Part shown: piece by piece, positions 46,092-57,870 of the stretch
Layout: every line of letters begins with the position of its first letter
How positions within the stretch are numbered: the stretch's first letter is position 1
From: Cordilura impudica
Taxonomy: Eukaryota > Arthropoda > Insecta > Diptera > Scathophagidae
Length of the DNA stretch: 64,000 bases
NCBI GenBank assembly: GCA_963682025.1
Contig: OY821521.1
Coordinates: forward strand, 165,016,461-165,080,460
Direction of reading: 5' to 3'
Notes under the pieces: model-generated
Told to the model about the DNA's origin: nothing
The model's input: the letters and a program-made list of their open reading frames with translations, nothing else
The model's database searches: none
Translations under genes and position numbers: made by a program

Positions 46092-49000
46092 AAAAGCAGT
46101 AGATAGTTTGTTTGGTAAAAAGTTAAATTCATATATATTTGCTGAAAACAACCAAATGAGAATTCAAGCAAAAGTTATACTATTTAAGCCTCTTCCAATA
46201 TAACAAACTAAAAATAGAACAACTTTGAAACAAATATGATTGTATACGAGTACACATTGCATACTACAATATACATGTTTGTTTTTGTCTTGAAAAAACA
46301 AGAAAAACAATTTGTTTTTGCTAAACTTACATTTAGCGTTAACGGCGTGCCCTCCGTATTTTTAATTTTATTATTTTTTATAAAAATAAAAAATCTTATT
46401 TTCGATCTTTATCAATTTAATGATTGAGTTTGAAATTGTTCAGGCTCAAGATCAAATGTTTTTACTTTAAATAAAGTAAAAGCATTAGCACATTTGTTTC
46501 AAAAATTGATCTATGTATATTCTGCATGACAGGTTATACAGCTGTTTCGGGAAGAGTCACCAACCCTCATCAGTAACCAAAAGCAGTAGATAGTTTGTTT
46601 GGTAAAAAGTTAAATTCATATATATTTGCTGAAAACAACCAAATGAGAATTCAAGCAAAAGTTATACTATTTAAGCCTCTTCCAATATAACAAACTAAAA
46701 ATAGAACAACTTTGAAACAAATATGATTGTATACGAGTACACATTGCATACTACAATATACATGTTTGTTTTTGTCTTGAAAAAACAAGAAAAACAATTT
46801 GTTTTTGCTAAACTTACATTTAGCGTTAACGGCGTGCCCTCCGTATTTTTAATTTTATTATTTTTTATAAAAATAAAAAATCTTATTTTCGATCTTTATC
46901 AATTTAATGATTGAGTTTGAAATTGTTCAGGCTCAAGATCAAATGTTTTTACTTTAAATAAAGTAAAAGCATTAGCACATTTGTTTCAAAAATTGATCTA
47001 TGTATATTCTGCATGACAGGTTATACAGCTGTTTCGGGAAGAGTCACCAACCCTCATCAGTAACCAAAAGCAGTAGATAGTTTGTTTGGTAAAAAGTTAA
47101 ATTCATATATATTTGCTGAAAACAACCAAATGAGAATTCAAGCAAAAGTTATACTATTTAAGCCTCTTCCAATATAACAAACTAAAAATAGAACAACTTT
47201 GAAACAAATATGATTGTATACGAGTACACATTGCATACTACAATATACATGTTTGTTTTTGTCTTGAAAAAACAAGAAAAACAATTTGTTTTTGCTAAAC
47301 TTACATTTAGCGTTAACGGCGTGCCCTCCGTATTTTTAATTTTATTATTTTTTATAAAAATAAAAAATCTTATTTTCGATCTTTATCAATTTAATGATTG
47401 AGTTTGAAATTGTTCAGGCTCAAGATCAAATGTTTTTACTTTAAATAAAGTAAAAGCATTAGCACATTTGTTTCAAAAATTGATCTATGTATATTCTGCA
47501 TGACAGGTTATACAGCTGTTTCGGGAAGAGTCACCAACCCTCATCAGTAACCAAAAGCAGTAGATAGTTTGTTTGGTAAAAAGTTAAATTCATATATATT
47601 TGCTGAAAACAACCAAATGAGAATTCAAGCAAAAGTTATACTATTTAAGCCTCTTCCAATATAACAAACTAAAAATAGAACAACTTTGAAACAAATATGA
47701 TTGTATACGAGTACACATTGCATACTACAATATACATGTTTGTTTTTGTCTTGAAAAAACAAGAAAAACAATTTGTTTTTGCTAAACTTACATTTAGCGT
47801 TAACGGCGTGCCCTCCGTATTTTTAATTTTATTATTTTTTATAAAAATAAAAAATCTTATTTTCGATCTTTATCAATTTAATGATTGAGTTTGAAATTGT
47901 TCAGGCTCAAGATCAAATGTTTTTACTTTAAATAAAGTAAAAGCATTAGCACATTTGTTTCAAAAATTGATCTATGTATATTCTGCATGACAGGTTATAC
48001 AGCTGTTTCGGGAAGAGTCACCAACCCTCATCAGTAACCAAAAGCAGTAGATAGTTTGTTTGGTAAAAAGTTAAATTCATATATATTTGCTGAAAACAAC
48101 CAAATGAGAATTCAAGCAAAAGTTATACTATTTAAGCCTCTTCCAATATAACAAACTAAAAATAGAACAACTTTGAAACAAATATGATTGTATACGAGTA
48201 CACATTGCATACTACAATATACATGTTTGTTTTTGTCTTGAAAAAACAAGAAAAACAATTTGTTTTTGCTAAACTTACATTTAGCGTTAACGGCGTGCCC
48301 TCCGTATTTTTAATTTTATTATTTTTTATAAAAATAAAAAATCTTATTTTCGATCTTTATCAATTTAATGATTGAGTTTGAAATTGTTCAGGCTCAAGAT
48401 CAAATGTTTTTACTTTAAATAAAGTAAAAGCATTAGCACATTTGTTTCAAAAATTGATCTATGTATATTCTGCATGACAGGTTATACAGCTGTTTCGGGA
48501 AGAGTCACCAACCCTCATCAGTAACCAAAAGCAGTAGATAGTTTGTTTGGTAAAAAGTTAAATTCATATATATTTGCTGAAAACAACCAAATGAGAATTC
48601 AAGCAAAAGTTATACTATTTAAGCCTCTTCCAATATAACAAACTAAAAATAGAACAACTTTGAAACAAATATGATTGTATACGAGTACACATTGCATACT
48701 ACAATATACATGTTTGTTTTTGTCTTGAAAAAACAAGAAAAACAATTTGTTTTTGCTAAACTTACATTTAGCGTTAACGGCGTGCCCTCCGTATTTTTAA
48801 TTTTATTATTTTTTATAAAAATAAAAAATCTTATTTTCGATCTTTATCAATTTAATGATTGAGTTTGAAATTGTTCAGGCTCAAGATCAAATGTTTTTAC
48901 TTTAAATAAAGTAAAAGCATTAGCACATTTGTTTCAAAAATTGATCTATGTATATTCTGCATGACAGGTTATACAGCTGTTTCGGGAAGAGTCACCAACC

Positions 49001-49219
49001 CTCATCAGTAACCAAAAGCAGTAGATAGTTTGTTTGGTAAAAAGTTAAATTCATATATATTTGCTGAAAACAACCAAATGAGAATTCAAGCAAAAGTTAT
49101 ACTATTTAAGCCTCTTCCAATATAACAAACTAAAAATAGAACAACTTTGAAACAAATATGATTGTATACGAGTACACATTGCATACTACAATATACATGT
49201 TTGTTTTTGTACTGCTTTT

Positions 49220-49266
49220 GGTTACTGATGAGGGTTGGTGACTCTTCCCGAAACAGCTGTATAACC
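49220..49266 (+). ncRNA. Type I hammerhead ribozyme, first inverse-unit copy
   Basis: Stem I pairs GGTTA (49220-49224) with TAACC (49262-49266). The core CTGATGA is 49225-49231, stem II is GGG (49232-49234) with CCC (49247-49249), and GAAA is 49250-49253. Stem III is AC/GT around an AGCT loop (49253-49260), and the cleavage site follows A49261 (GTA). Outside stem I an internal loop (TTTT / TGTCAT) is closed by CTGC (49212-49215) with GCAG (49273-49276), the layout that supports tertiary contact with loop II in natural type I hammerheads. All invariant core bases are present. Other copies start at 49707, 50194, 50681, 51168, 51655, 52142, 52629 and 53116. Confidence 0.9.
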
Positions 49267-52200
49267 TGTCATGCAGAATATACATAGATCAATTTTTGAA
49301 ACAAATGTGCTAATGCTTTTACTTTATTTAAAGTAAAAACATTTGATCTTGAGCCTGAACAATTTCAAACTCAATCATTAAATTGATAAAGATCGAAAAT
49401 AAGATTTTTTATTTTTATAAAAAATAATAAAATTAAAAATACGGAGGGCACGCCGTTAACGCTAAATGTAAGTTTAGCAAAAACAAATTGTTTTTCTTGT
49501 TTTTTCAAGACAAAAACAAACATGTATATTGTAGTATGCAATGTGTACTCGTATACAATCATATTTGTTTCAAAGTTGTTCTATTTTTAGTTTGTTATAT
49601 TGGAAGAGGCTTAAATAGTATAACTTTTGCTTGAATTCTCATTTGGTTGTTTTCAGCAAATATATATGAATTTAACTTTTTACCAAACAAACTATCTACT
49701 GCTTTTGGTTACTGATGAGGGTTGGTGACTCTTCCCGAAACAGCTGTATAACCTGTCATGCAGAATATACATAGATCAATTTTTGAAACAAATGTGCTAA
49801 TGCTTTTACTTTATTTAAAGTAAAAACATTTGATCTTGAGCCTGAACAATTTCAAACTCAATCATTAAATTGATAAAGATCGAAAATAAGATTTTTTATT
49901 TTTATAAAAAATAATAAAATTAAAAATACGGAGGGCACGCCGTTAACGCTAAATGTAAGTTTAGCAAAAACAAATTGTTTTTCTTGTTTTTTCAAGACAA
50001 AAACAAACATGTATATTGTAGTATGCAATGTGTACTCGTATACAATCATATTTGTTTCAAAGTTGTTCTATTTTTAGTTTGTTATATTGGAAGAGGCTTA
50101 AATAGTATAACTTTTGCTTGAATTCTCATTTGGTTGTTTTCAGCAAATATATATGAATTTAACTTTTTACCAAACAAACTATCTACTGCTTTTGGTTACT
50201 GATGAGGGTTGGTGACTCTTCCCGAAACAGCTGTATAACCTGTCATGCAGAATATACATAGATCAATTTTTGAAACAAATGTGCTAATGCTTTTACTTTA
50301 TTTAAAGTAAAAACATTTGATCTTGAGCCTGAACAATTTCAAACTCAATCATTAAATTGATAAAGATCGAAAATAAGATTTTTTATTTTTATAAAAAATA
50401 ATAAAATTAAAAATACGGAGGGCACGCCGTTAACGCTAAATGTAAGTTTAGCAAAAACAAATTGTTTTTCTTGTTTTTTCAAGACAAAAACAAACATGTA
50501 TATTGTAGTATGCAATGTGTACTCGTATACAATCATATTTGTTTCAAAGTTGTTCTATTTTTAGTTTGTTATATTGGAAGAGGCTTAAATAGTATAACTT
50601 TTGCTTGAATTCTCATTTGGTTGTTTTCAGCAAATATATATGAATTTAACTTTTTACCAAACAAACTATCTACTGCTTTTGGTTACTGATGAGGGTTGGT
50701 GACTCTTCCCGAAACAGCTGTATAACCTGTCATGCAGAATATACATAGATCAATTTTTGAAACAAATGTGCTAATGCTTTTACTTTATTTAAAGTAAAAA
50801 CATTTGATCTTGAGCCTGAACAATTTCAAACTCAATCATTAAATTGATAAAGATCGAAAATAAGATTTTTTATTTTTATAAAAAATAATAAAATTAAAAA
50901 TACGGAGGGCACGCCGTTAACGCTAAATGTAAGTTTAGCAAAAACAAATTGTTTTTCTTGTTTTTTCAAGACAAAAACAAACATGTATATTGTAGTATGC
51001 AATGTGTACTCGTATACAATCATATTTGTTTCAAAGTTGTTCTATTTTTAGTTTGTTATATTGGAAGAGGCTTAAATAGTATAACTTTTGCTTGAATTCT
51101 CATTTGGTTGTTTTCAGCAAATATATATGAATTTAACTTTTTACCAAACAAACTATCTACTGCTTTTGGTTACTGATGAGGGTTGGTGACTCTTCCCGAA
51201 ACAGCTGTATAACCTGTCATGCAGAATATACATAGATCAATTTTTGAAACAAATGTGCTAATGCTTTTACTTTATTTAAAGTAAAAACATTTGATCTTGA
51301 GCCTGAACAATTTCAAACTCAATCATTAAATTGATAAAGATCGAAAATAAGATTTTTTATTTTTATAAAAAATAATAAAATTAAAAATACGGAGGGCACG
51401 CCGTTAACGCTAAATGTAAGTTTAGCAAAAACAAATTGTTTTTCTTGTTTTTTCAAGACAAAAACAAACATGTATATTGTAGTATGCAATGTGTACTCGT
51501 ATACAATCATATTTGTTTCAAAGTTGTTCTATTTTTAGTTTGTTATATTGGAAGAGGCTTAAATAGTATAACTTTTGCTTGAATTCTCATTTGGTTGTTT
51601 TCAGCAAATATATATGAATTTAACTTTTTACCAAACAAACTATCTACTGCTTTTGGTTACTGATGAGGGTTGGTGACTCTTCCCGAAACAGCTGTATAAC
51701 CTGTCATGCAGAATATACATAGATCAATTTTTGAAACAAATGTGCTAATGCTTTTACTTTATTTAAAGTAAAAACATTTGATCTTGAGCCTGAACAATTT
51801 CAAACTCAATCATTAAATTGATAAAGATCGAAAATAAGATTTTTTATTTTTATAAAAAATAATAAAATTAAAAATACGGAGGGCACGCCGTTAACGCTAA
51901 ATGTAAGTTTAGCAAAAACAAATTGTTTTTCTTGTTTTTTCAAGACAAAAACAAACATGTATATTGTAGTATGCAATGTGTACTCGTATACAATCATATT
52001 TGTTTCAAAGTTGTTCTATTTTTAGTTTGTTATATTGGAAGAGGCTTAAATAGTATAACTTTTGCTTGAATTCTCATTTGGTTGTTTTCAGCAAATATAT
52101 ATGAATTTAACTTTTTACCAAACAAACTATCTACTGCTTTTGGTTACTGATGAGGGTTGGTGACTCTTCCCGAAACAGCTGTATAACCTGTCATGCAGAA

Positions 52201-53449
52201 TATACATAGATCAATTTTTGAAACAAATGTGCTAATGCTTTTACTTTATTTAAAGTAAAAACATTTGATCTTGAGCCTGAACAATTTCAAACTCAATCAT
52301 TAAATTGATAAAGATCGAAAATAAGATTTTTTATTTTTATAAAAAATAATAAAATTAAAAATACGGAGGGCACGCCGTTAACGCTAAATGTAAGTTTAGC
52401 AAAAACAAATTGTTTTTCTTGTTTTTTCAAGACAAAAACAAACATGTATATTGTAGTATGCAATGTGTACTCGTATACAATCATATTTGTTTCAAAGTTG
52501 TTCTATTTTTAGTTTGTTATATTGGAAGAGGCTTAAATAGTATAACTTTTGCTTGAATTCTCATTTGGTTGTTTTCAGCAAATATATATGAATTTAACTT
52601 TTTACCAAACAAACTATCTACTGCTTTTGGTTACTGATGAGGGTTGGTGACTCTTCCCGAAACAGCTGTATAACCTGTCATGCAGAATATACATAGATCA
52701 ATTTTTGAAACAAATGTGCTAATGCTTTTACTTTATTTAAAGTAAAAACATTTGATCTTGAGCCTGAACAATTTCAAACTCAATCATTAAATTGATAAAG
52801 ATCGAAAATAAGATTTTTTATTTTTATAAAAAATAATAAAATTAAAAATACGGAGGGCACGCCGTTAACGCTAAATGTAAGTTTAGCAAAAACAAATTGT
52901 TTTTCTTGTTTTTTCAAGACAAAAACAAACATGTATATTGTAGTATGCAATGTGTACTCGTATACAATCATATTTGTTTCAAAGTTGTTCTATTTTTAGT
53001 TTGTTATATTGGAAGAGGCTTAAATAGTATAACTTTTGCTTGAATTCTCATTTGGTTGTTTTCAGCAAATATATATGAATTTAACTTTTTACCAAACAAA
53101 CTATCTACTGCTTTTGGTTACTGATGAGGGTTGGTGACTCTTCCCGAAACAGCTGTATAACCTGTCATGCAGAATATACATAGATCAATTTTTGAAACAA
53201 ATGTGCTAATGCTTTTACTTTATTTAAAGTAAAAACATTTGATCTTGAGCCTGAACAATTTCAAACTCAATCATTAAATTGATAAAGATCGAAAATAAGA
53301 TTTTTTATTTTTATAAAAAATAATAAAGTTATTTAAATATTTATAGTTACTGACGTTTTTATAACGGTTTTTTAAATACAGTTGTATTTTTTGAATGTTT
53401 TAATCTTATAATTAATTATTAATTATTATTATTTTAGGAAGAGTTAAAA

Positions 53450-54180
53450 CCAGAATAATAGATGATGGTTTTACTGCTGGTTTAAGACCAAATGAAAATT
53501 TGTGAGAAATATGAATAAATCCATAATTTCAAAAATTATCAATAAATATTGTGCAAAAAGGTACGATGACGACTCAACATTTAGGCGGCAACTCAACATT
53601 TAGGTAAAACGAGTCAAAAATGTTACCTAAAGAGTTCATTAACAATCTGAAACTAAAAATATGTGCTCGAACTGTTCCCCTACGAGCAATTGACTCGCAT
53701 AAATATTACTAAAGAAGACATGAAGACTTTTCTCTTTTCAGATGAGTCCAAGTTTAATTTAAGAGCCCATCATGGAAGATCGTTTGTACGAGGACAAGGG
53801 AGAAAAGACTAAACCCAAAATATACAAATAAAACTGTAAAGTTTTACGGTGGCAATATTTATATATGGGGTTGCTTTTCGGGCCAAGGAATTGGTTCAAT
53901 TCATGTAGTAAAAAATACTCTAACTGGAATTGAATACGGGCTACTATCTACTGCAGTTAGTACTTTGAATGCCTAGCCCACTCACCAAATTCAAATCCTA
54001 TAGAAAATATATGAGAAATTGTAGATCGGAATACAAATAAGACAAATCTCATAGAGGCAGTTAATTCAGAGTGCCAAAAAATTTTAATGGATATCCAACA
54101 AAATAGTGAAACCAAAAATAGAGGAAAGTTTTCAATTATTGTATAGAATGGTTTCCAAAGCTTTATCAACAGCATAAAAA
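53450..54180 (+). pseudogene. Tc1-like transposase remnant right of the array
   Basis: Stop-ridden plus-strand pieces: GRVKTRIIDDGFTAGLRPNE, MLPKEFINNLKLKICARTVP, HSPNSNPIENI and NLIEAVNSECQKILMDIQQ. They match the transposase at 36.7-37.6 kb. Confidence 0.8.
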
Positions 54181-54344
54181 TGAATACTTTTAAGTTTTAT
54201 TTTTTTCTGAAGTAAAGCAATTTTATCTTAATATTTTTTTTCTTGTTTAAATATATAAAACATAAAATTTTTTAAATTAATAAAAGTTTTTAATTTTATG
54301 ATCCTTTTTTTGGTACTGACCGTTCAAGTCGTCAAAATCTATTT

Positions 54345-54576
54345 TATTAAAACATTAGCATTTAATTCATGTTTAGTATTATTATTTGGCACAACTCCTT
54401 TATTAAATAAACTGCTCGTTGTAGCCTGAAATCTAGAGCATTCCTCGGGTTGTACAGTTTATCCTCTCGAATATACCTTATTTCCTCAATCAAATAAAAA
54501 TAAAAAGTAAATTTAAAAAAAATAGGAGAACTAAATTTTTAACCATAAAAGTCACAAACGACAAAATTTTTATTAT
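54345..54576. other. Short spacer, nothing recognised
   Basis: AT-rich sequence between the broken Tc1 end and the hAT-like foldback. Confidence 0.4.
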
Positions 54577-54584
54577 GTCAAAAC

Positions 54585-55598
54585 CAAGGTTCAGAAAATA
54601 CACACATCAAACACACAATGTTCTGTTCTAAAGCAGCCAACACATATTTTTATTTTCATATCAATTATGTGTGTTTTTTAAATTTTGTACGGTGCAGAAC
54701 ACAATTATGACTGTGTTTCGTTTTAATATTTCGTTATGCACACGAACATGTTTGTATCACGTATTTTTTGTTTCGAACACACATAAACCACACAGGTTCG
54801 AGTGTAGCTTTATTTTAAGTTTGTGTTCTGGCACGTGTACTGCTAAAAACAGAACATGTTCTCGAACTCGTACATCTAAATTTTAATTTATTATCCACTC
54901 GCGATCGGAAAAATCTGGTACACCCCTATAATAACTACAACAATTGTTCAAACCAAATTTGTTAAAAAAATCTAAAATAATTCATAAGCAGTTATAAAAA
55001 AATAAAAATAAAAAGATAATAATAAAAATAAAAATAAAATATAAAGATAGTAATAAAATAGAAAACAGAGAAATTTTATATGTTGTTTATGACTTAATTT
55101 CGTTTTTTTATTTTTTATTTTTTTTTAATTTTTATTTTTTATTTTTTTTTATTTTTATTATTAGCTTTATTATTATTATTTTTATTTATTTTTAACTGTT
55201 AATGGAATATTTTAGATTTTTTAAATAAATTTGGTTGAAACAATTGTTGTCGTTTTTATAGGGGTGCATCAGATTTTTCCGATCGCGAGTGGATAATGTT
55301 TTAATGTTTAGATGTACGCGTTCAAGAACATGTTCTGTTTTTTAGCAACAACACGAACTTAAAATAGAGCTACACTCGAACCTGTGTGGTTTATGTGTGT
55401 TCGAAAAAAAAAAAATACGTGATAGAAACATGTTCGTGTACATAACGAAATATTAAAACGAAACACAGTCATGATTGGGTTCGGCACTGTATAAAATTTA
55501 GAAACACACATAATTGATATCAAAATAAAAATATGTGTTTGTTGGTCTGAACTATGTACGAGTTTTTTATTCAGTGTGTGTTTTTTTTCTGAACTCTG
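54585..55598. mobile_element. hAT-like foldback element, simple copy
   Basis: Ends CAAGGTTCAGAAAATACAC and, inverted, CAGAGTTCAGAAAAAAAACA. Flanked by a perfect 8-bp repeat GTCAAAAC (54577-54584 and 55599-55606). The arms, about 340 bp each, include CCACTCGCGATCGGAAAAAT and its inverse. The loop is AT-rich with AAATAAAAATAAAA and TTATTATTATT tracts. No coding sequence. Confidence 0.8.
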
Positions 55599-55606
55599 GT
55601 CAAAAC

Positions 55607-56155
55607 ACTTTCTTGACAGACTGTAAATATAATTTGTTTGCTTTTATTTTTATTTTAATAGTTAAAACAATTTTTTATCACCAATAATATTGCTTTGTAA
55701 CAGCTATTCCTAATTTTAAGGAAATTTCCTTTTTAATTCAAATTCTCCACATTTATTTAAACAACGTCGAACACGTTAACGTTTTTTTCATGTCTATGTA
55801 AAAAAAAAGTTATAACTACCTATAATGCCGCCTTTACATTTTACACTAATTTAAATGATAGAGAACTTGTTCAATTCTGTTCTAAGTGAAACATGTTGTA
55901 TCTCCTTCGAAGCCTGAAGATACTAACAACTACAACAAGGAAATTGAGATGTCTAGTTGTTTATTTGTTTGATATTGCTGGTGTACTACCATCATTTCCC
56001 ATCATCATCATCAAGCAACCAATAAAAATTACTAAACTGTCTGTGATTTTAAGGACAGACAAGATATTTTGAATTGAATTGGAAAAAAAAAAATAACAGA
56101 TCGTTAAAAATGCTGAGGACAAATTTTGATTACTCTACATAAAGCAATATTGAGA
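55607..56155. other. Intervening sequence, nothing recognised
   Basis: No supported frame and no repeat match. Contains a short CATCATCATCATCAAG tract near 55995. Confidence 0.4.
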
Positions 56156-56159
56156 TATA

Positions 56160-57530
56160 CTATACAAACATTTTAATAATTACAAAGATATTTTTTCGAT
56201 AGAAAAATCCTCAGAATTTATCATAAATTTTCAAAAAAGAAAAACTCTTTAAATTTGATATTTTCTAAATAGAAAAAAATTTCATAATATCAGACAACAT
56301 TTTTTCATAATTTTAACAGTGTCTTTATAGAAAACTTTAAAGCTTCTTGAACATTTTTCTAATTGAAAAATTCGCACAATGTAAAACGTTTTTCTTATAG
56401 AAAAATTGTCACAAATAATACGTTTTTCTTATAGAAAAAATTCTCGCAATGTGAGAATTGCACAATCTAAGACGGTTTTCTTATAGAAAAATTCTCGGAA
56501 TGTGAGACGTTTATCTTATAGAATAATTCTCACCATCTGATATCTTCTTATAGAAAAAATTCTCAAAATGTGAGACGTTTTTCTTATAGAAAAATTTTCA
56601 AATACTAAAACGTTTTTATTAACGAAAAATACTCGCAACGTGAAACGCATTATTACTATAGAAAAATTCTCACAATATTGTACGATTTTCGTATAGAAAA
56701 ATTTTCAAAATCTAAAACGTTTTTATTATAGAAAAATCATCATCACGTAATACGTTTTTCTTATAGAAACAATTCTCGTAATGTGAGAATTGCATAATCT
56801 AAGACGGTTTTCTTATAGAAAAATTCTCACAATGCGAAACGTTTTTCTTATAGAAAAATTCACAAAATCTAAAACGTTTTTATTACCGAAAAATTCTCGC
56901 AGCGTGAAACGTATTATTATAGAAAAATTCTCAAAATATAGGACGATTTTCTTATAGCAAAATGTTCAAAATCTAAAACGTTTTTATTATGGAAAAATCA
57001 TCACCACTTAAGACGTTTTTCTTATAGAAACATTCTCAAAATCTAAAACGTTTTTATTACCGAAAATTTTTCGCAAAGCGAAACGTATTATTAGAGAAAA
57101 ATTCTCACAATATTGGACGATTTTCTCAAAGAAAAATTTTCAAAATCTAAAACGTTTTTATTATAGAAAAATCATCACCACGTAAGACGATTTTCTTATA
57201 CAAAAATTTTCACCATCTGAGATGTTTTTCTTACAGAAAAATTCTCAGAATGTAAAACATATTTTTATAGAAAAATTCACACACTGTTGAACGTTTTTCT
57301 TATAGAAAAATGTTCACAATCTAAGACGGTTTTCTTATAGAAAAATTTGTGAGACGTTTTTCTTTTAGAAAAATCTCACCATCTGAGAAAAATTCCCGCA
57401 ATATGAAACGTATTCTTATAGAAAAATTCTCATAATGTTGGACGTTTTTTTTATAGAAACATTTTCACAATCTAACAAGGTTTTTTTATAGAAAAATTCT
57501 CAGAATATGAGATGTTTTCCTTGTATTATT
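56160..57530. repeat. 35-bp minisatellite, variant block
   Basis: Units of the type TTCTTATAGAAAAATTCTCA followed by CAATGTGAGACGTTT. The family is the one filling macoilin intron 1, but with CTTATAG and GACGTTT variants dominating. It also shows a higher-order period (AATTGCACAATCTAAGACGG recurs). Confidence 0.85.
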
Positions 57531-57659
57531 ATTAATCAAGTTGAAAATAGATGTTTGTGGTTTTATTAATTCGTATTAATCTCAGAAGACACAACTCTGT
57601 CCAAACAAACAATCGTTATTTTTTGAGTTTCTTGAATATTTATGCATTCAAACCTCATG

Positions 57660-57870
57660 GCCGCCCTAAGTAGAAAAATTTCATATAGAAACAATCTATT
57701 CAATTAAAACATAACAATTTATCACAATGTTCAATAAATCGCTGATGAAGACTGAAATGCCAGAAACCGGTCCGATTAAGAATAAAGTGTAATGAATTTT
57801 AGAAATATGTGCTTTCTTCTGCTCTACCATGCACCATTGAAAATAAAATCAAAAAACTGCATATTAATTA
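57660..57870 (+). repeat. Repeat with a hammerhead-like motif, copy 1
   Basis: Shares AAATTTCATATAGAAACAAT and GATTAAGAATA with 38.39-38.62 kb. Contains the motif described at 57737-57777. No inverted ends or coding sequence were seen. Confidence 0.55.
57737..57777 (+). ncRNA. Hammerhead-like motif, stem II damaged
   Basis: Stem I AATCG (57737-57741) pairs with CGATT (57773-57777). The core CTGATGA is 57742-57748, GAAA is 57763-57766, stem III is ACC/GGT (57766-57771) and the cleavage triplet is GTC (57770-57772). Stem II (57749-57762) keeps only two of four pairs (A·A and A·C mismatches), so activity is doubtful. Distinct in sequence from the 487-bp family. Confidence 0.55.

Larger units (their letters stand above)
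45923..53338. repeat. Array of a 487-bp hammerhead-bearing unit, inverted in the middle
   Basis: Forward units run from about 45933 to 49210 (6.7 units); inverse-complement units run from 49211 to 53326 (8.5 units). Spacing is exactly 487 bp throughout, and the units I compared look identical. The direct repeat AGTTATTTAAAT (45923-45934 and 53327-53338) flanks the block and the interrupted sequence is a Tc1 element, so the array was inserted or grew there. The switch point is not mirror-symmetric: it joins offset ~277 of a forward unit to offset ~167 of an inverse one. The same 63-residue frame appears 14 times but has no family resemblance and is probably non-coding. Confidence 0.95.
45634..54345 (+). 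mobile_element. Tc1-like element, copy 2, split by a 7.4-kb ribozyme array
   Basis: Left end CAGTGGGTGAAAATACATTA follows TA. The sequence to 45934 and from 53327 onward together align with the Tc1 copy at 36-37.9 kb: GTATAAAATCTTAAC on the left, AAATACAGTTGTATTTTT and AAACCAGAATAATAGATGAT on the right. The right terminus is lost after GTTCAAGTCGTCAAAAT near 54335. Transposase remains at 53450-54180 are riddled with stops. Confidence 0.85.

Noticed and set aside
46236..52971. A 63-residue frame (MIVYEYTLHTTIYMF…) repeated 14 times
   Set aside because: It recurs only because the 487-bp unit recurs. It has no family resemblance and is Phe/Ile/Lys-rich like the AT background. In the diverged solitary copy the region has indels that break it.
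45923..53338. The array as a simple palindromic-read artefact
   Set aside because: A missed-adapter read would mirror the flanks and fold at one point. Here the flanks are the two different halves of one Tc1 element and the switch is off-register. Copy number could still be affected by assembly.
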